Of a stretch of 64,000 nt of DNA, positions 17,449 to 25,857 are shown in pieces (the stretch's first letter is position 1; the number at the start of each line of letters is the position of its first letter). The notes beneath the pieces were generated by a model. The model was not told the DNA's origin. It did not search any database and worked only from the letters and a program-made list of their open reading frames with translations. Source of the DNA: a bacterium M00.F.Ca.ET.205.01.1.1 (GTDB taxonomy: Bacteria; Pseudomonadota; Alphaproteobacteria; Rhizobiales; Rhizobiaceae); contig SRUQ01000002.1 in assembly GCA_004791255.1 (NCBI GenBank), positions 462,956-526,955 on the forward strand, read 5' to 3'. Position numbers and translations under genes: made by a program.

Positions 17449-19350
17449 ATGCTTGATTTTCTTGAGTTTGAAGAGACGGTGGGTCGCGCCTGGCACCGTT
17501 TCATCGGCCGAGCGCACACATGGCCCCGCCACCCTAACCATGCGGCACGGCTGGCTGACATGCTGCCGGTGCTTGCGGTCTGTTTCCGCGGCTTCGGGGG
17601 CGAGGCTGCGGTTCAGATCGTCGCAATGCGCGGCAGGACCTCCGGCCATCGGCTCGGTTGGCGGCAGCGCATCGGGCTAGGCGAGGAAAAGCTTTCCCAG
17701 CCGGCGCGTGACTGTTCGTCGCTGATGCTGCCGGGGTCGATCGACTTCTTTCCTGACCGAGACCTCAATCGCGACATGTATGTTTGGCTGGTCGCCTACA
17801 TGGCGGTGATGCCTCTCGATCCAATCGAGGTGCTCGACCCGCTGCAGCGCGATCTCGCCGCGCTCGCGCGCGCCGAAGAAACGGTGGCTCGCGTGCTGAT
17901 GAACTTTCCGGGACTGCAGCGGCGCTACCGTAGGCTCGCGGCCGAAACGCTGACAGTGCGTCGCCGTGGCCCCCTTCCTTCAGTCGAGGCACAGGTCGAG
18001 GGTCGGATCACGTGTCTTCTCCGAAAGGGCGCCCAGGAACCCGGCCGAGTGCAGTCGGTCATCTTTCCGCATCGCGCCCCTGCCGGCTACCTGCCGATGC
18101 TTCCCAGTCCACTGTGGCCCGACGCGCTGCTGAGGCCCGAGACGGCGCCGCACCGCGGCGACGACGAGCCGGTGGCCAGCAGTAGCGAGGTCGCAGGCGC
18201 GGAGCCAGGGCGCCAGCTCGCCGTTCGCGAGAATCAGGACGACCGCAAGGAGGACCGCAGTCCCTTCATCCTCAACCGCTTCGAAAAGATCCTCGCCATG
18301 GCGGAGATGGTCAATGTCGACCGCCCTGCCGATGATAGCGATGACCACGATGCCAAGGCCGCGGAAGATCTCGACGACATGACGCTGGGCGAACGCAAGG
18401 GCAGACCAGCATCGCGCTTCCGCTTCGACCTCGACCTGCCGCCGGAGGCGCTGGACCGGACGCCACTGACGGCAGAACGAACCTATCCGGAATGGGACTT
18501 CCGCTCAGGCACCTATCTTCCGGACCACTGCCGGGTGCTGGTTTGGCCCGCTTCCGAACTCGGCTCTGCCGAGACGCCGGATGACGAGACAAGGCGCCTG
18601 ATCCGCCGCGTCCGCCGACAATTCGAGGTGCTCAGGCCGCGTCATGAGATGCTGCGGGCCCAGCTTGACGGTGCCGATCTCGACCTCGACGCTGTCGTGC
18701 GTGCTCGCACCGACCTGGCCGCTGGCGGACAAGGCAGCGACCGCATCCACCTGATGAGTCGCCCGCAGGCGCATGACCTCGCCGTTACCATTCTCGTCGA
18801 TGTCTCGCTGTCAACCGATGCATGGTTCGACGATCACCGGGTGCTCGATGTCGAGAAGGAGGCGCTCCTGATCCTGGCGAACGGGCTGGCTGCCTGCGGG
18901 GACAACCACTCGATCCTGACGTTCACGTCACGGCGGCGCGATTGGGTGCGCATTGAAACGGTGAAGGCTTTCAACGAGCCAATGAGCTCGCTGGTGGAGG
19001 CCCGCATCGCCGCCTTGAAGCCGGGCTACTATACGCGTATCGGGGCGGCTGTCCGGCATGCGACCGCGGAGCTGGCCAAGCAGCCCAACCGCAAGAAGCT
19101 GCTGCTTGTGCTGACTGATGGAAAGCCCAATGACATCGATCACTATGAAGGTCGGTTCGCGCTGGAAGATAGCCGCCGCGCCGTCATCGAGGCGCGCCGC
19201 AGCGGCCTTGGCGTCTTCGGCGTGACGGTCGACCGGGAGGCCAAATCCTACGTTCCGGCGCTGTTCGGGCAGAACGGCTACGCAGTAGTCGGCAACATTG
19301 CAAAGCTTCCGGCCGCGCTTCCCGCCATCTACCGCAGTCTTGCAGGTTAG
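17449..19350 (+). CDS. norD: NorD, VWA-domain partner of NorQ
   Basis: A 633-aa cytosolic protein. The C-terminal 200 residues are a von Willebrand factor A domain with the MIDAS motif DVSLS (D451, S453, S455) and the distal TDGKPND. The N-terminal half is helical and acidic in the middle. NorD pairs with NorQ as a MoxR/VWA chaperone that activates NO reductase. It is the last gene of the cluster; a hairpin terminator starts 19 bp after its stop. Confidence 0.93.
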   Translation: MLDFLEFEETVGRAWHRFIGRAHTWPRHPNHAARLADMLPVLAVCFRGFGGEAAVQIVAMRGRTSGHRLGWRQRIGLGEEKLSQPARDCSSLMLPGSIDFFPDRDLNRDMYVWLVAYMAVMPLDPIEVLDPLQRDLAALARAEETVARVLMNFPGLQRRYRRLAAETLTVRRRGPLPSVEAQVEGRITCLLRKGAQEPGRVQSVIFPHRAPAGYLPMLPSPLWPDALLRPETAPHRGDDEPVASSSEVAGAEPGRQLAVRENQDDRKEDRSPFILNRFEKILAMAEMVNVDRPADDSDDHDAKAAEDLDDMTLGERKGRPASRFRFDLDLPPEALDRTPLTAERTYPEWDFRSGTYLPDHCRVLVWPASELGSAETPDDETRRLIRRVRRQFEVLRPRHEMLRAQLDGADLDLDAVVRARTDLAAGGQGSDRIHLMSRPQAHDLAVTILVDVSLSTDAWFDDHRVLDVEKEALLILANGLAACGDNHSILTFTSRRRDWVRIETVKAFNEPMSSLVEARIAALKPGYYTRIGAAVRHATAELAKQPNRKKLLLVLTDGKPNDIDHYEGRFALEDSRRAVIEARRSGLGVFGVTVDREAKSYVPALFGQNGYAVVGNIAKLPAALPAIYRSLAG

Positions 19351-19368
19351 AGTTGGGGCTGCGGGCTC

Positions 19369-19401
19369 AAAATGTCCGGCGCCACGGCACCGGACATTTT
19401 T
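19369..19401. terminator. Bidirectional intrinsic terminator between norD and hemN
   Basis: A perfect stem (AAAATGTCCGG with its complement CCGGACATTTT) around a 10-nt loop, with a T-run on the right side and an A-run on the left, so it can end transcripts from both the rightward norD and the leftward hemN. Confidence 0.85.
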
Positions 19402-19425
19402 GGGTGGTCCGTGCGGTTCGGCGGA

Positions 19426-20778
19426 TTACGCCGCCTTGCTGTGTGTGCGGTTCGACTGCTCTATATAGGCATCGAAAGCCGCTGCGACCGCCCTGATGAC
19501 GAAGCGATGGTTCTGGCTGACGCGGACCACGCCGTCCCTGACGTCGAGCACGCCGTCGCGCTCGAGTTCCGCCAGCTTGTCATTGCCGCCGAGAAGTTGT
19601 GACGGCTCGAAGCCGTAAGTCTTGCAGATCGCCGGGATGTCGGCGCCGAAATCGCACATCAGTCGCTCGATGATCTCGGCTCGCACCCTGTCCTCTTCGG
19701 TCAGCCGGTAACCCTTGACCGTCGCCAGACGCCCGGAGGTGATCTGCTGGGCGTAGAGGCCCGGCGCGACCTCGTTCTGCACATAGCCTTTTTTCATGCG
19801 GCCGATTGCCGAAGCGCCGAAGCCTATCAACGTATCGCAATTGTCGGTGGTATAGCCTTGGAAGTTGCGTCTCAACCTGCCCGCTTCCTGCGCCTGCACG
19901 AGGTCGTCTCCGGGCAGCGCGAAGTGGTCGAGGCCGATCTGCCTGTAGCCTGCGGCAACCAACGTCTCGGCAATCGCTCCGGCCTGCTCGTTGCGCGCAA
20001 CCGCATCCGGTAGGACGGTTTCATCAATCATCCGCTGGTGCTTCTTGAACGTTGGAATGTGCGCGTAGCCGAACACGGCGAAGCGATCCGGCAGCATGGC
20101 GATTGCCGCATTGGCCGTATCGACGCAAGACCGCACCGTCTGGTGTGGCAGGCCATAGATCAGATCGAAATTAATGCCGCCGACACCGGCACTGCGGAGA
20201 CGGTCGGCGGCCTCGGCCGTCTGCTTCTCGCTCTGGATGCGGTTGATGGCCTTCTGCACCACCGGATCGAAGCTCTGGACGCCGAGACTCGCGCGGCTGA
20301 CACCTGCGGCACCTAGGGCATGGGCCATCTCGGCCGTAAGCCCGCGCGGGTCGATCTCAACGGCGACCCCGGTCATGTCGGAGAAAGCGAAGTGCTTCCG
20401 CATGAGTGCCATCAGCGCAAGGAACTCAGCCGGGGAAATGATGGTCGGCGTGCCGCCGCCGAAATGCACTTCGCCCACCGGCAAGCGGTCGGGAACTCGC
20501 GTGGCAACCATGCTGATTTCCTCGCGCAGCACGCTAAGATAGTCGAGGATTGGGCGGTCCTGTCGCGTTATCGTCGTATGGCAGCCGCAATACCAGCACA
20601 TCGACCGACAGAACGGAATGTGCAGATATAGCGAGACGGGATCGCTTGGTGGCAAGTTGTCGAGCCAGTCTCGATACGCATCGGCGTCAACCGCAACGGA
20701 GAACCGCGGCGCTGTTGGGTAGCTGGTGTAGCGCGGTAGGCGTGCTTCGCCATATTTGGCCAGAATTGAAGTCTGCAA
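19426..20778 (-). CDS. hemN: HemN, oxygen-independent coproporphyrinogen III oxidase
   Basis: A 450-aa radical SAM enzyme that decarboxylates coproporphyrinogen III to protoporphyrinogen IX without oxygen, supplying heme for the anaerobic respiratory enzymes beside it. The cluster motif is complete (C57, C61, C64, C66 in CRSMCWYCGC), followed by GGGTP and FDLIYGLPHQT. The start appears to be TTG, behind GGAGA at proper spacing; there is no better ATG. It is convergent with norD. A degenerate TTG-N8-CAA box upstream would place it under FNR/NnrR-type control. Confidence 0.95.
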   Translation of the reverse strand: MQTSILAKYGEARLPRYTSYPTAPRFSVAVDADAYRDWLDNLPPSDPVSLYLHIPFCRSMCWYCGCHTTITRQDRPILDYLSVLREEISMVATRVPDRLPVGEVHFGGGTPTIISPAEFLALMALMRKHFAFSDMTGVAVEIDPRGLTAEMAHALGAAGVSRASLGVQSFDPVVQKAINRIQSEKQTAEAADRLRSAGVGGINFDLIYGLPHQTVRSCVDTANAAIAMLPDRFAVFGYAHIPTFKKHQRMIDETVLPDAVARNEQAGAIAETLVAAGYRQIGLDHFALPGDDLVQAQEAGRLRRNFQGYTTDNCDTLIGFGASAIGRMKKGYVQNEVAPGLYAQQITSGRLATVKGYRLTEEDRVRAEIIERLMCDFGADIPAICKTYGFEPSQLLGGNDKLAELERDGVLDVRDGVVRVSQNHRFVIRAVAAAFDAYIEQSNRTHSKAA

Positions 20779-20836
20779 CGGAGTTCTCCTGACAATTTAT
20801 GCTGGCCACTCCTAGCCGTAGTCAGGTCGCTGTTCT

Positions 20837-20850
20837 TTGTTCTATGCCAA
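20837..20850 (-). promoter_or_regulatory. Degenerate FNR/NnrR-type box upstream of hemN
   Basis: TTGTT-CTAT-GCCAA keeps the TTG-N8-CAA core of CRP/FNR-family sites but not the inner half-site bases. Its centre would place a transcription start 24 bp before the hemN TTG, a sensible geometry. Weak on sequence alone. Confidence 0.35.
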
Positions 20851-20943
20851 ATCCGCGCCAAACATTGCGCTAGGGGTGCCGTCACCGGTGAACGCCTCGG
20901 ACTGCAGCTTGTCTCCTTCCGCTTATGACGCTATCTGTGAATT

Positions 20944-21078
20944 ATGGCGGAAAGCACCGACTATCACAAAGACTTAACTGCGGCACTCGCCTTTGTCTTT
21001 GGCGCGATCGTGATGGTCGCCAGCATCAGTTCGTTGTTGCTGACTCTTTTAGCCATCGCCGGCATCCATCTCATTTGA
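20944..21078 (+). CDS. Possible 44-aa membrane peptide upstream of ccoN
   Basis: A short rightward frame encoding a polar N-terminus (MAESTDYHKDLT) and one long hydrophobic stretch (about 13-44) able to span the membrane. It lies between hemN and ccoN. Only a weak ribosome site is visible, and the overlapping leftward ORF has no protein character. It might be a small accessory subunit or assembly peptide; could also be spurious. Confidence 0.4.
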   Translation: MAESTDYHKDLTAALAFVFGAIVMVASISSLLLTLLAIAGIHLI

Positions 21079-21315
21079 TCTTTTGGTGCGGACGGGCGCG
21101 TGCGTTGACGGGCGCGAAGGCTGCTGTTGTCGGCCATTGACCGCTTATCCCGTCCCGAATGCACTGAAAGGCCCTTCAGGAGAGACTCGAAATTCCGTGC
21201 GCACGACACGGGCCTGACCGAGCGAAAGCACTTCTTGATAATGCCTGCCTGAACTGCAATCCTGCCGGCAAGGCGGCTTGCATCGAATAATTGTTATCTC
21301 CGAGGAGGCATCGAC

Positions 21316-22971
21316 TTGGTCACGCAGCTAACCTCAAGCGAACGCCAATACTCGGCAGTGATACTTCTTCTCGTCGGATTGATGGGCTTGACGATGGCCG
21401 CGCTCGGCAAATCTGACCCGATCGGCGTGCACGGTGTCATCGTCATGCTGTTCAGCGGCGCGCTCCTCTATCTGGTGCTGTCGGCCTTCTACGCGCCAGA
21501 ACCTCAGGTAGACCGGCGGGCCAGCTACTATGACGATCCGATCAAGGTAGGCATCGCGTTGTCGATGGCCTGGGCCGTGTTCGGGATGTTCATGGGGGTT
21601 TGGATCGCCGCCCAGCTCGCGTGGCCGAATCTCGCCTTCGATGCAGCCTGGTCGACCTTTGGGCGGATGCGGCCGACCCACACGACCGGCGTGATCTTCG
21701 GATTCGGCGGCAACGCTCTCATCGCCACTTCCTTCCATGTCGTCCAGCGGACCTCGCGAGCCCGGCTGGCAGGCCAGATCAGTCCTTGGTTCGTCCTCTT
21801 TGGATTCAACCTTTTTTGCGTGATTGCGGTCACCGGCTACTTCATGGGAGTGACACAGTCGAAGGAGTATGCCGAGCCAGAATGGTACGCTGACCTGTGG
21901 CTGGTCATCGTTTGGGTGACCTATTTTCTGCTCTATGTCCGCACGCTCGCGCGGCGCAAGGAGCCACACATATACGTCGCCAACTGGTACTATATGGCCT
22001 TCATAGTGGTCGTAGCGGTCCTGCACATCGTCAACAACCTAGCCGTGCCCGTCTCGCTCGGGCATGCCAAGAGCTACACCATCTGGTCAGGCGTACAGGA
22101 CGCAATGGTCCAGTGGTGGTACGGCCACAACGCCGTTGCTTTCTTTCTCACGGCCGGCTTCCTGGGCATGATGTATTACTACCTGCCGAAGCGTGCAGGA
22201 CGGCCGATCTTCTCCTACAGGCTGTCGATTCTCAGCTTCTGGGGCATCACATTCTTCTACATGTGGGCAGGCTCCCACCACCTTCACTATACGGCCCTGC
22301 CGCACTGGGTGCAGAATCTGGGAATGACGTTTTCCGTCATGCTTCTGGTTCCTTCCTGGGCCTCCGCTGGAAATGCCCTGCTTACCCTGAACGGTGCCTG
22401 GCACAAAGTTCGCGACGACGCGACGCTGCGCTTCATGATGGTTGCCGCCGTTTTCTACGGGCTTTCGACTTTCGAAGGCTCCTTCCTGGCTATTCGTCCG
22501 GTCAATTCGTTGTCGCACTATACGGACTGGACCGTTGGCCATGTGCATGCTGGAGCGCTCGGCTGGGTGGCGCTGATCACCTTTGGGTCGCTCTACACAC
22601 TGGTACCCGCGCTCTGGAAGCGGGAGCAGATGTATTCCGCCGCGCTGGTCGAGGTTCATTTCTGGCTCGCGCTGGCGGGCACGCTCATCTACGTCTTTGC
22701 GATGTGGAACTCGGGCATCATACAGGGCCTCATGTGGCGCACTTATACGGCGGACGGCTCCCTGGCTTATTCATTCGTCGATTCATTGGTGGCGATGTAT
22801 CCCTACTACATCGCGCGTGCCTTCGGCGGTCTTCTGTTTCTGCTTGGCACGATGGTAGGCTGTTACAACATGTGGATGACCGCAACGGCTGCGCCGTTCA
22901 TGACAGAAAGACAAGCTGATCTTCCCGATCCCGGGACTGCCTCCGGCATTGCCCCGAGCCCGGCGGAGTGA
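21316..22971 (+). CDS. ccoN: CcoN (FixN), cbb3 oxidase catalytic subunit I
   Basis: A 551-aa integral membrane subunit of the high-affinity cbb3-type cytochrome c oxidase, holding low-spin heme b and the heme b3/CuB site that reduces oxygen. Ligand regions are present: RPTHTTGVIFG, WWYGHNAVAFF, GSHHLHYTALPHW and VGHVHAGALGW. The start is a TTG preceded by AGGAGG at seven bases. No good FNR/FixK box is visible in the 300 bp upstream, which is unusual for fixN genes. Confidence 0.96.
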   Translation: MVTQLTSSERQYSAVILLLVGLMGLTMAALGKSDPIGVHGVIVMLFSGALLYLVLSAFYAPEPQVDRRASYYDDPIKVGIALSMAWAVFGMFMGVWIAAQLAWPNLAFDAAWSTFGRMRPTHTTGVIFGFGGNALIATSFHVVQRTSRARLAGQISPWFVLFGFNLFCVIAVTGYFMGVTQSKEYAEPEWYADLWLVIVWVTYFLLYVRTLARRKEPHIYVANWYYMAFIVVVAVLHIVNNLAVPVSLGHAKSYTIWSGVQDAMVQWWYGHNAVAFFLTAGFLGMMYYYLPKRAGRPIFSYRLSILSFWGITFFYMWAGSHHLHYTALPHWVQNLGMTFSVMLLVPSWASAGNALLTLNGAWHKVRDDATLRFMMVAAVFYGLSTFEGSFLAIRPVNSLSHYTDWTVGHVHAGALGWVALITFGSLYTLVPALWKREQMYSAALVEVHFWLALAGTLIYVFAMWNSGIIQGLMWRTYTADGSLAYSFVDSLVAMYPYYIARAFGGLLFLLGTMVGCYNMWMTATAAPFMTERQADLPDPGTASGIAPSPAE

Positions 22972-22977
22972 CGCGAT

Positions 22978-23730
22978 ATGCCTGAACTGTTCCATCGAAA
23001 GATCGAGCGGACGGCCGTCGGATTCCTTCTGGCCATCATCGCCGCCGCCAGCGTCGGCGGCATTGTCGAAATCGCGCCTCTGTTCACCATTCACGAGACG
23101 GTCGAAGATGCACCCGACATGCGTCTGTATACGCCGCTCGAGGTGGCGGGCCGCGACATTTACGTTCGCGAAGGCTGCTATGCGTGCCACAGCCAGATGA
23201 TCCGTACTCTGAGCGACGAGGTCGACCGCTACGGGCCGTACTCGCTTGCTGTGGAATCGAAGTACGACCACCCCATGCTATGGGGATCAAAGCGCACAGG
23301 TCCGGACCTGGCGCGCATCGGCGGCAAATACTCCGACATCTGGCACGTGACCCATCTTTCAAATCCTCGCGCGGTAGTTCCGGAATCCAACATGCCGGCT
23401 TACGCATTCCTGGCGCGCACGCCATTGGAGGTGGACGATCTGGGCTTGCATCTTGCGACTCTGAGGGAAGTCGGCGTGCCTTACACCGACGACATGATCA
23501 ACAACGCCGCGAGAGATGCCTTCGGACAGGCAACTCCCGATACCGATTTTGCCGCAGGCGTGACGAAGCGCTATGGCGACAAGACGCAGGTAAGTGCTTT
23601 CGACGGTGTCACGACCGAGGTGACCGAGATGGATGCGTTGATTGCATACCTGCAGGTGCTCGGGCGACTGACGGATGCCGCCTACAAACAAACCGCGGCG
23701 CCGGAAAAGGCACCCGACACGCAGAACTGA
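22978..23730 (+). CDS. ccoO: CcoO (FixO), monoheme cytochrome c subunit of cbb3 oxidase
   Basis: A 250-aa protein with one N-terminal membrane helix (about 12-35) and a periplasmic heme c domain, CYACH (C67, C70, H71). It receives electrons from CcoP and hands them to CcoN. It starts six bases after the ccoN stop, consistent with one transcript. Confidence 0.96.
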   Translation: MPELFHRKIERTAVGFLLAIIAAASVGGIVEIAPLFTIHETVEDAPDMRLYTPLEVAGRDIYVREGCYACHSQMIRTLSDEVDRYGPYSLAVESKYDHPMLWGSKRTGPDLARIGGKYSDIWHVTHLSNPRAVVPESNMPAYAFLARTPLEVDDLGLHLATLREVGVPYTDDMINNAARDAFGQATPDTDFAAGVTKRYGDKTQVSAFDGVTTEVTEMDALIAYLQVLGRLTDAAYKQTAAPEKAPDTQN

Positions 23731-23752
23731 CGAAACTGACAGGGAACGCATC

Positions 23753-23923
23753 ATGGAGATGAACCACGACACGCTCGTCGCGTTTTCGAAGAGTTGGGGG
23801 TTGTTCTACCTGATCGCATTCGCCATCGGCGTATGCGTTTATACGTTCTGGCCGTCGAACAAGAAACGGTTTCGTGAGGCCAAGAAGGACATTCTCGATC
23901 GGGACGACACGCCATGGCAGTAG
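23753..23923 (+). CDS. ccoQ: CcoQ (FixQ), small cbb3 oxidase subunit
   Basis: A 56-aa peptide with one membrane helix (SWGLFYLIAFAIGVCVYTFW) followed by the charged tail NKKRFREAKKDI, as expected for CcoQ, which stabilises the CcoP association. It overlaps the ccoP start by 10 bp. The ATG is taken at MEMNHDT. Confidence 0.93.
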   Translation: MEMNHDTLVAFSKSWGLFYLIAFAIGVCVYTFWPSNKKRFREAKKDILDRDDTPWQ

Positions 23924-24795
23924 AGGAAGTTGATCCCCTAACCGGTCGCGTGACGACCGGCCATGAATGGAATGGCATCAAAGAACTTGACACCCCGGTG
24001 CCGAGGGGCGTGCTGATCTTCTTGATCGTCACGCACATCTTTGCTGTGATCTGGTGGTTCGTGATGCCCACATGGCCTCTCGGGACGACCTACACCAAGG
24101 GCTTGCTCGACACCGATCAGCGCAAGATCGTCGAAGAGAAGCTTGTTGAAGCGAATGCGGCGAGAGCGCCGTGGGTCGACGCGATCGAAAAATCAAGCTT
24201 TGACGAGATCCTGGCAAATCCTCAGCTCATGGAGGTTGTCAAAGAAACGGGCCATCGGCTTTTCGGCGACAACTGCGCGGCCTGCCACGGCCGCGATGGC
24301 AAGGGTGGCAAGAATTATCCCGATCTGACGGACCACGACTGGATATGGGGCGGTGGACCGGAAACGATCGCGGAGACAATGCGGATCGGCGTCAATTCCA
24401 GCAATCCGCAAAGCCGGGTATCGCAGATGCCTTCATTCGGGCGAGATGAGATGTTGGACCCTTTGCAGGTCAGGAACGTAGCCGCCTACGTGCACTCACT
24501 CAGCACCCCCTCGGATTCCACGCCCGATAGTATCGCCACGATAGAGGCGGGCCGACAGGTCTTCCTCGCAACTTGTGCCGCCTGCCATGGCGAAGATGCC
24601 AAAGGCAAAAAGGACATGGGAGCGCCAAATCTGACCGACCAATACTGGATCTATGGTGGGGACCTGGAAACGATCGTCACGACTGTCCATGGTGGCCGCC
24701 AGGGACACATGCCCACATGGGACGAGCGCTTGACCCCGGCCGAGATCAAGATTCTTGCGCTCTATGTCTATCAGCTCGGCGTCGAGAACCCCTGA
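23914..24795 (+). CDS. ccoP: CcoP (FixP), diheme cytochrome c subunit of cbb3 oxidase
   Basis: A 293-aa protein: cytosolic N-terminus, one membrane helix (about 33-53), then two periplasmic c-type domains with CAACH at 121-125 and 221-225. It is the electron entry point of the cbb3 complex. Residue pattern and length are standard for FixP. Confidence 0.96.
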   Translation: MAVEEVDPLTGRVTTGHEWNGIKELDTPVPRGVLIFLIVTHIFAVIWWFVMPTWPLGTTYTKGLLDTDQRKIVEEKLVEANAARAPWVDAIEKSSFDEILANPQLMEVVKETGHRLFGDNCAACHGRDGKGGKNYPDLTDHDWIWGGGPETIAETMRIGVNSSNPQSRVSQMPSFGRDEMLDPLQVRNVAAYVHSLSTPSDSTPDSIATIEAGRQVFLATCAACHGEDAKGKKDMGAPNLTDQYWIYGGDLETIVTTVHGGRQGHMPTWDERLTPAEIKILALYVYQLGVENP

Positions 24796-24799
24796 CGGG

Positions 24800-25006
24800 A
24801 TGAACATGAAGGAACCATCTGGACAGAAGCGTTCACGCATTTCGCTGCTTCTATGGCTGCTGATTCCGGCCGCAACGCTGCTGTTTTGTGGGGCGAACGC
24901 GCACCTGATCTATGTGGCGTTCGCGTCGCAGCCGGAATGCGTAAGCCATCTGAAAGCGCCGGACCCAAGTACGGGTCGATTCAGGGCGGCGAATTCTGAC
25001 TGCTGA
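24800..25006 (+). CDS. Small single-pass membrane protein in the cco operon
   Basis: A 68-aa protein starting five bases after ccoP, with a basic N-terminus, one helix (about 14-39) and a short C-terminal domain containing two cysteines. It occupies the place where ccoG and ccoH are normally found, but is too short for CcoH and has no ferredoxin motif. The second ATG (codon 3) is an equally possible start. Function unknown; a cbb3 assembly role is inferred from position only. Confidence 0.6.
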   Translation: MNMKEPSGQKRSRISLLLWLLIPAATLLFCGANAHLIYVAFASQPECVSHLKAPDPSTGRFRAANSDC

Positions 25007-25036
25007 CAGCAACGGACGCAATCGTGAGGTAGAAAC

Positions 25037-25843
25037 ATGAGCGATGCCAACAAGCCCTACGGATTGCTGAACCAACTGTCAGGCATCGAGGAGACTCGCA
25101 ATCCCGAGCGTCAGCGTCACTTGCCGGCGAGCACGGCATTTGCCTGGCTCGCAGCGGGCTGGCGTGACCTCAAGGTCGCGCCAGGACTGAGCCTCGCCTA
25201 TGGGCTGTCGGTCTTCATCGTTTCCATCGTTTCCGTCTGGACAATGTTCGTTCTTGGTTGGGACTATATTCTATTCCCGGCCCTCGCCGGCTTCATGATC
25301 GTGGCGCCAGCAGTAGCGGTCGGGCTCTACGCGAAGAGCCGAGCCATCGAAGAGGGCGAAGTGCCGACGCTGGGTGGGATGCTGCGCGTCAAGCCCAGTG
25401 CCGGCGCCCAGATCTTCTTCACCGGGGTTCTCCTTTGCCTGCTCATGCTTTTATGGATGCGCGCGGCAGTCTTGCTCTATGCGCTGTTCTTCGGCGTGCG
25501 GCCATTTCCTGGGTTGGATCATATAGTGGGAATGCTTTTCACGACCCCGATAGGCCTCGCCATGCTTGTCGTCGGAACACTCGTCGGCGGGCTGTTCGCC
25601 GCCTTCGGCTTCGCAATCAGCGTCTTTTCCGTCCCCATGCTGCTCGACCAACGCACCGACGCGCTCACGGCAATGGCGTCCAGCATGGCCATCGTTTGGA
25701 ACAATCTCCAACCAATGATCATGTGGGGAGCCGTCGTGCTTGCCCTGTTCGCGTTGAGCGTGGCAACGGCCCTGGTCGGGCTGATCGTCATCTTCCCCCT
25801 GCTTGGCCATGCTACCTGGCATGCGTATAAGGCCATGCGTTGA
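25037..25843 (+). CDS. DUF2189-type integral membrane protein
   Basis: A 268-aa protein with about six membrane helices and the DUF2189-like pattern AWLAAGWRDLKVAPGLSLAYGL near residues 33-58, LFPALAGFMIVAPAVAVGLY, and a C-terminal LLGHATWHAYKA. Such proteins often lie beside respiratory or denitrification genes, with no established biochemical role. Here it lies between the cbb3 structural genes and the copper-transport genes ccoIS, 14 bp before ccoI. Confidence 0.85.
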   Translation: MSDANKPYGLLNQLSGIEETRNPERQRHLPASTAFAWLAAGWRDLKVAPGLSLAYGLSVFIVSIVSVWTMFVLGWDYILFPALAGFMIVAPAVAVGLYAKSRAIEEGEVPTLGGMLRVKPSAGAQIFFTGVLLCLLMLLWMRAAVLLYALFFGVRPFPGLDHIVGMLFTTPIGLAMLVVGTLVGGLFAAFGFAISVFSVPMLLDQRTDALTAMASSMAIVWNNLQPMIMWGAVVLALFALSVATALVGLIVIFPLLGHATWHAYKAMR

Positions 25844-25857
25844 GGATAGGCTAAGCG

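Noticed and set aside
21060..21315. FNR/FixK box for ccoN
   Set aside because: Several TTGA half-sites (for example near 21074 and 21235) but none with a matching ATCAA at the right distance.
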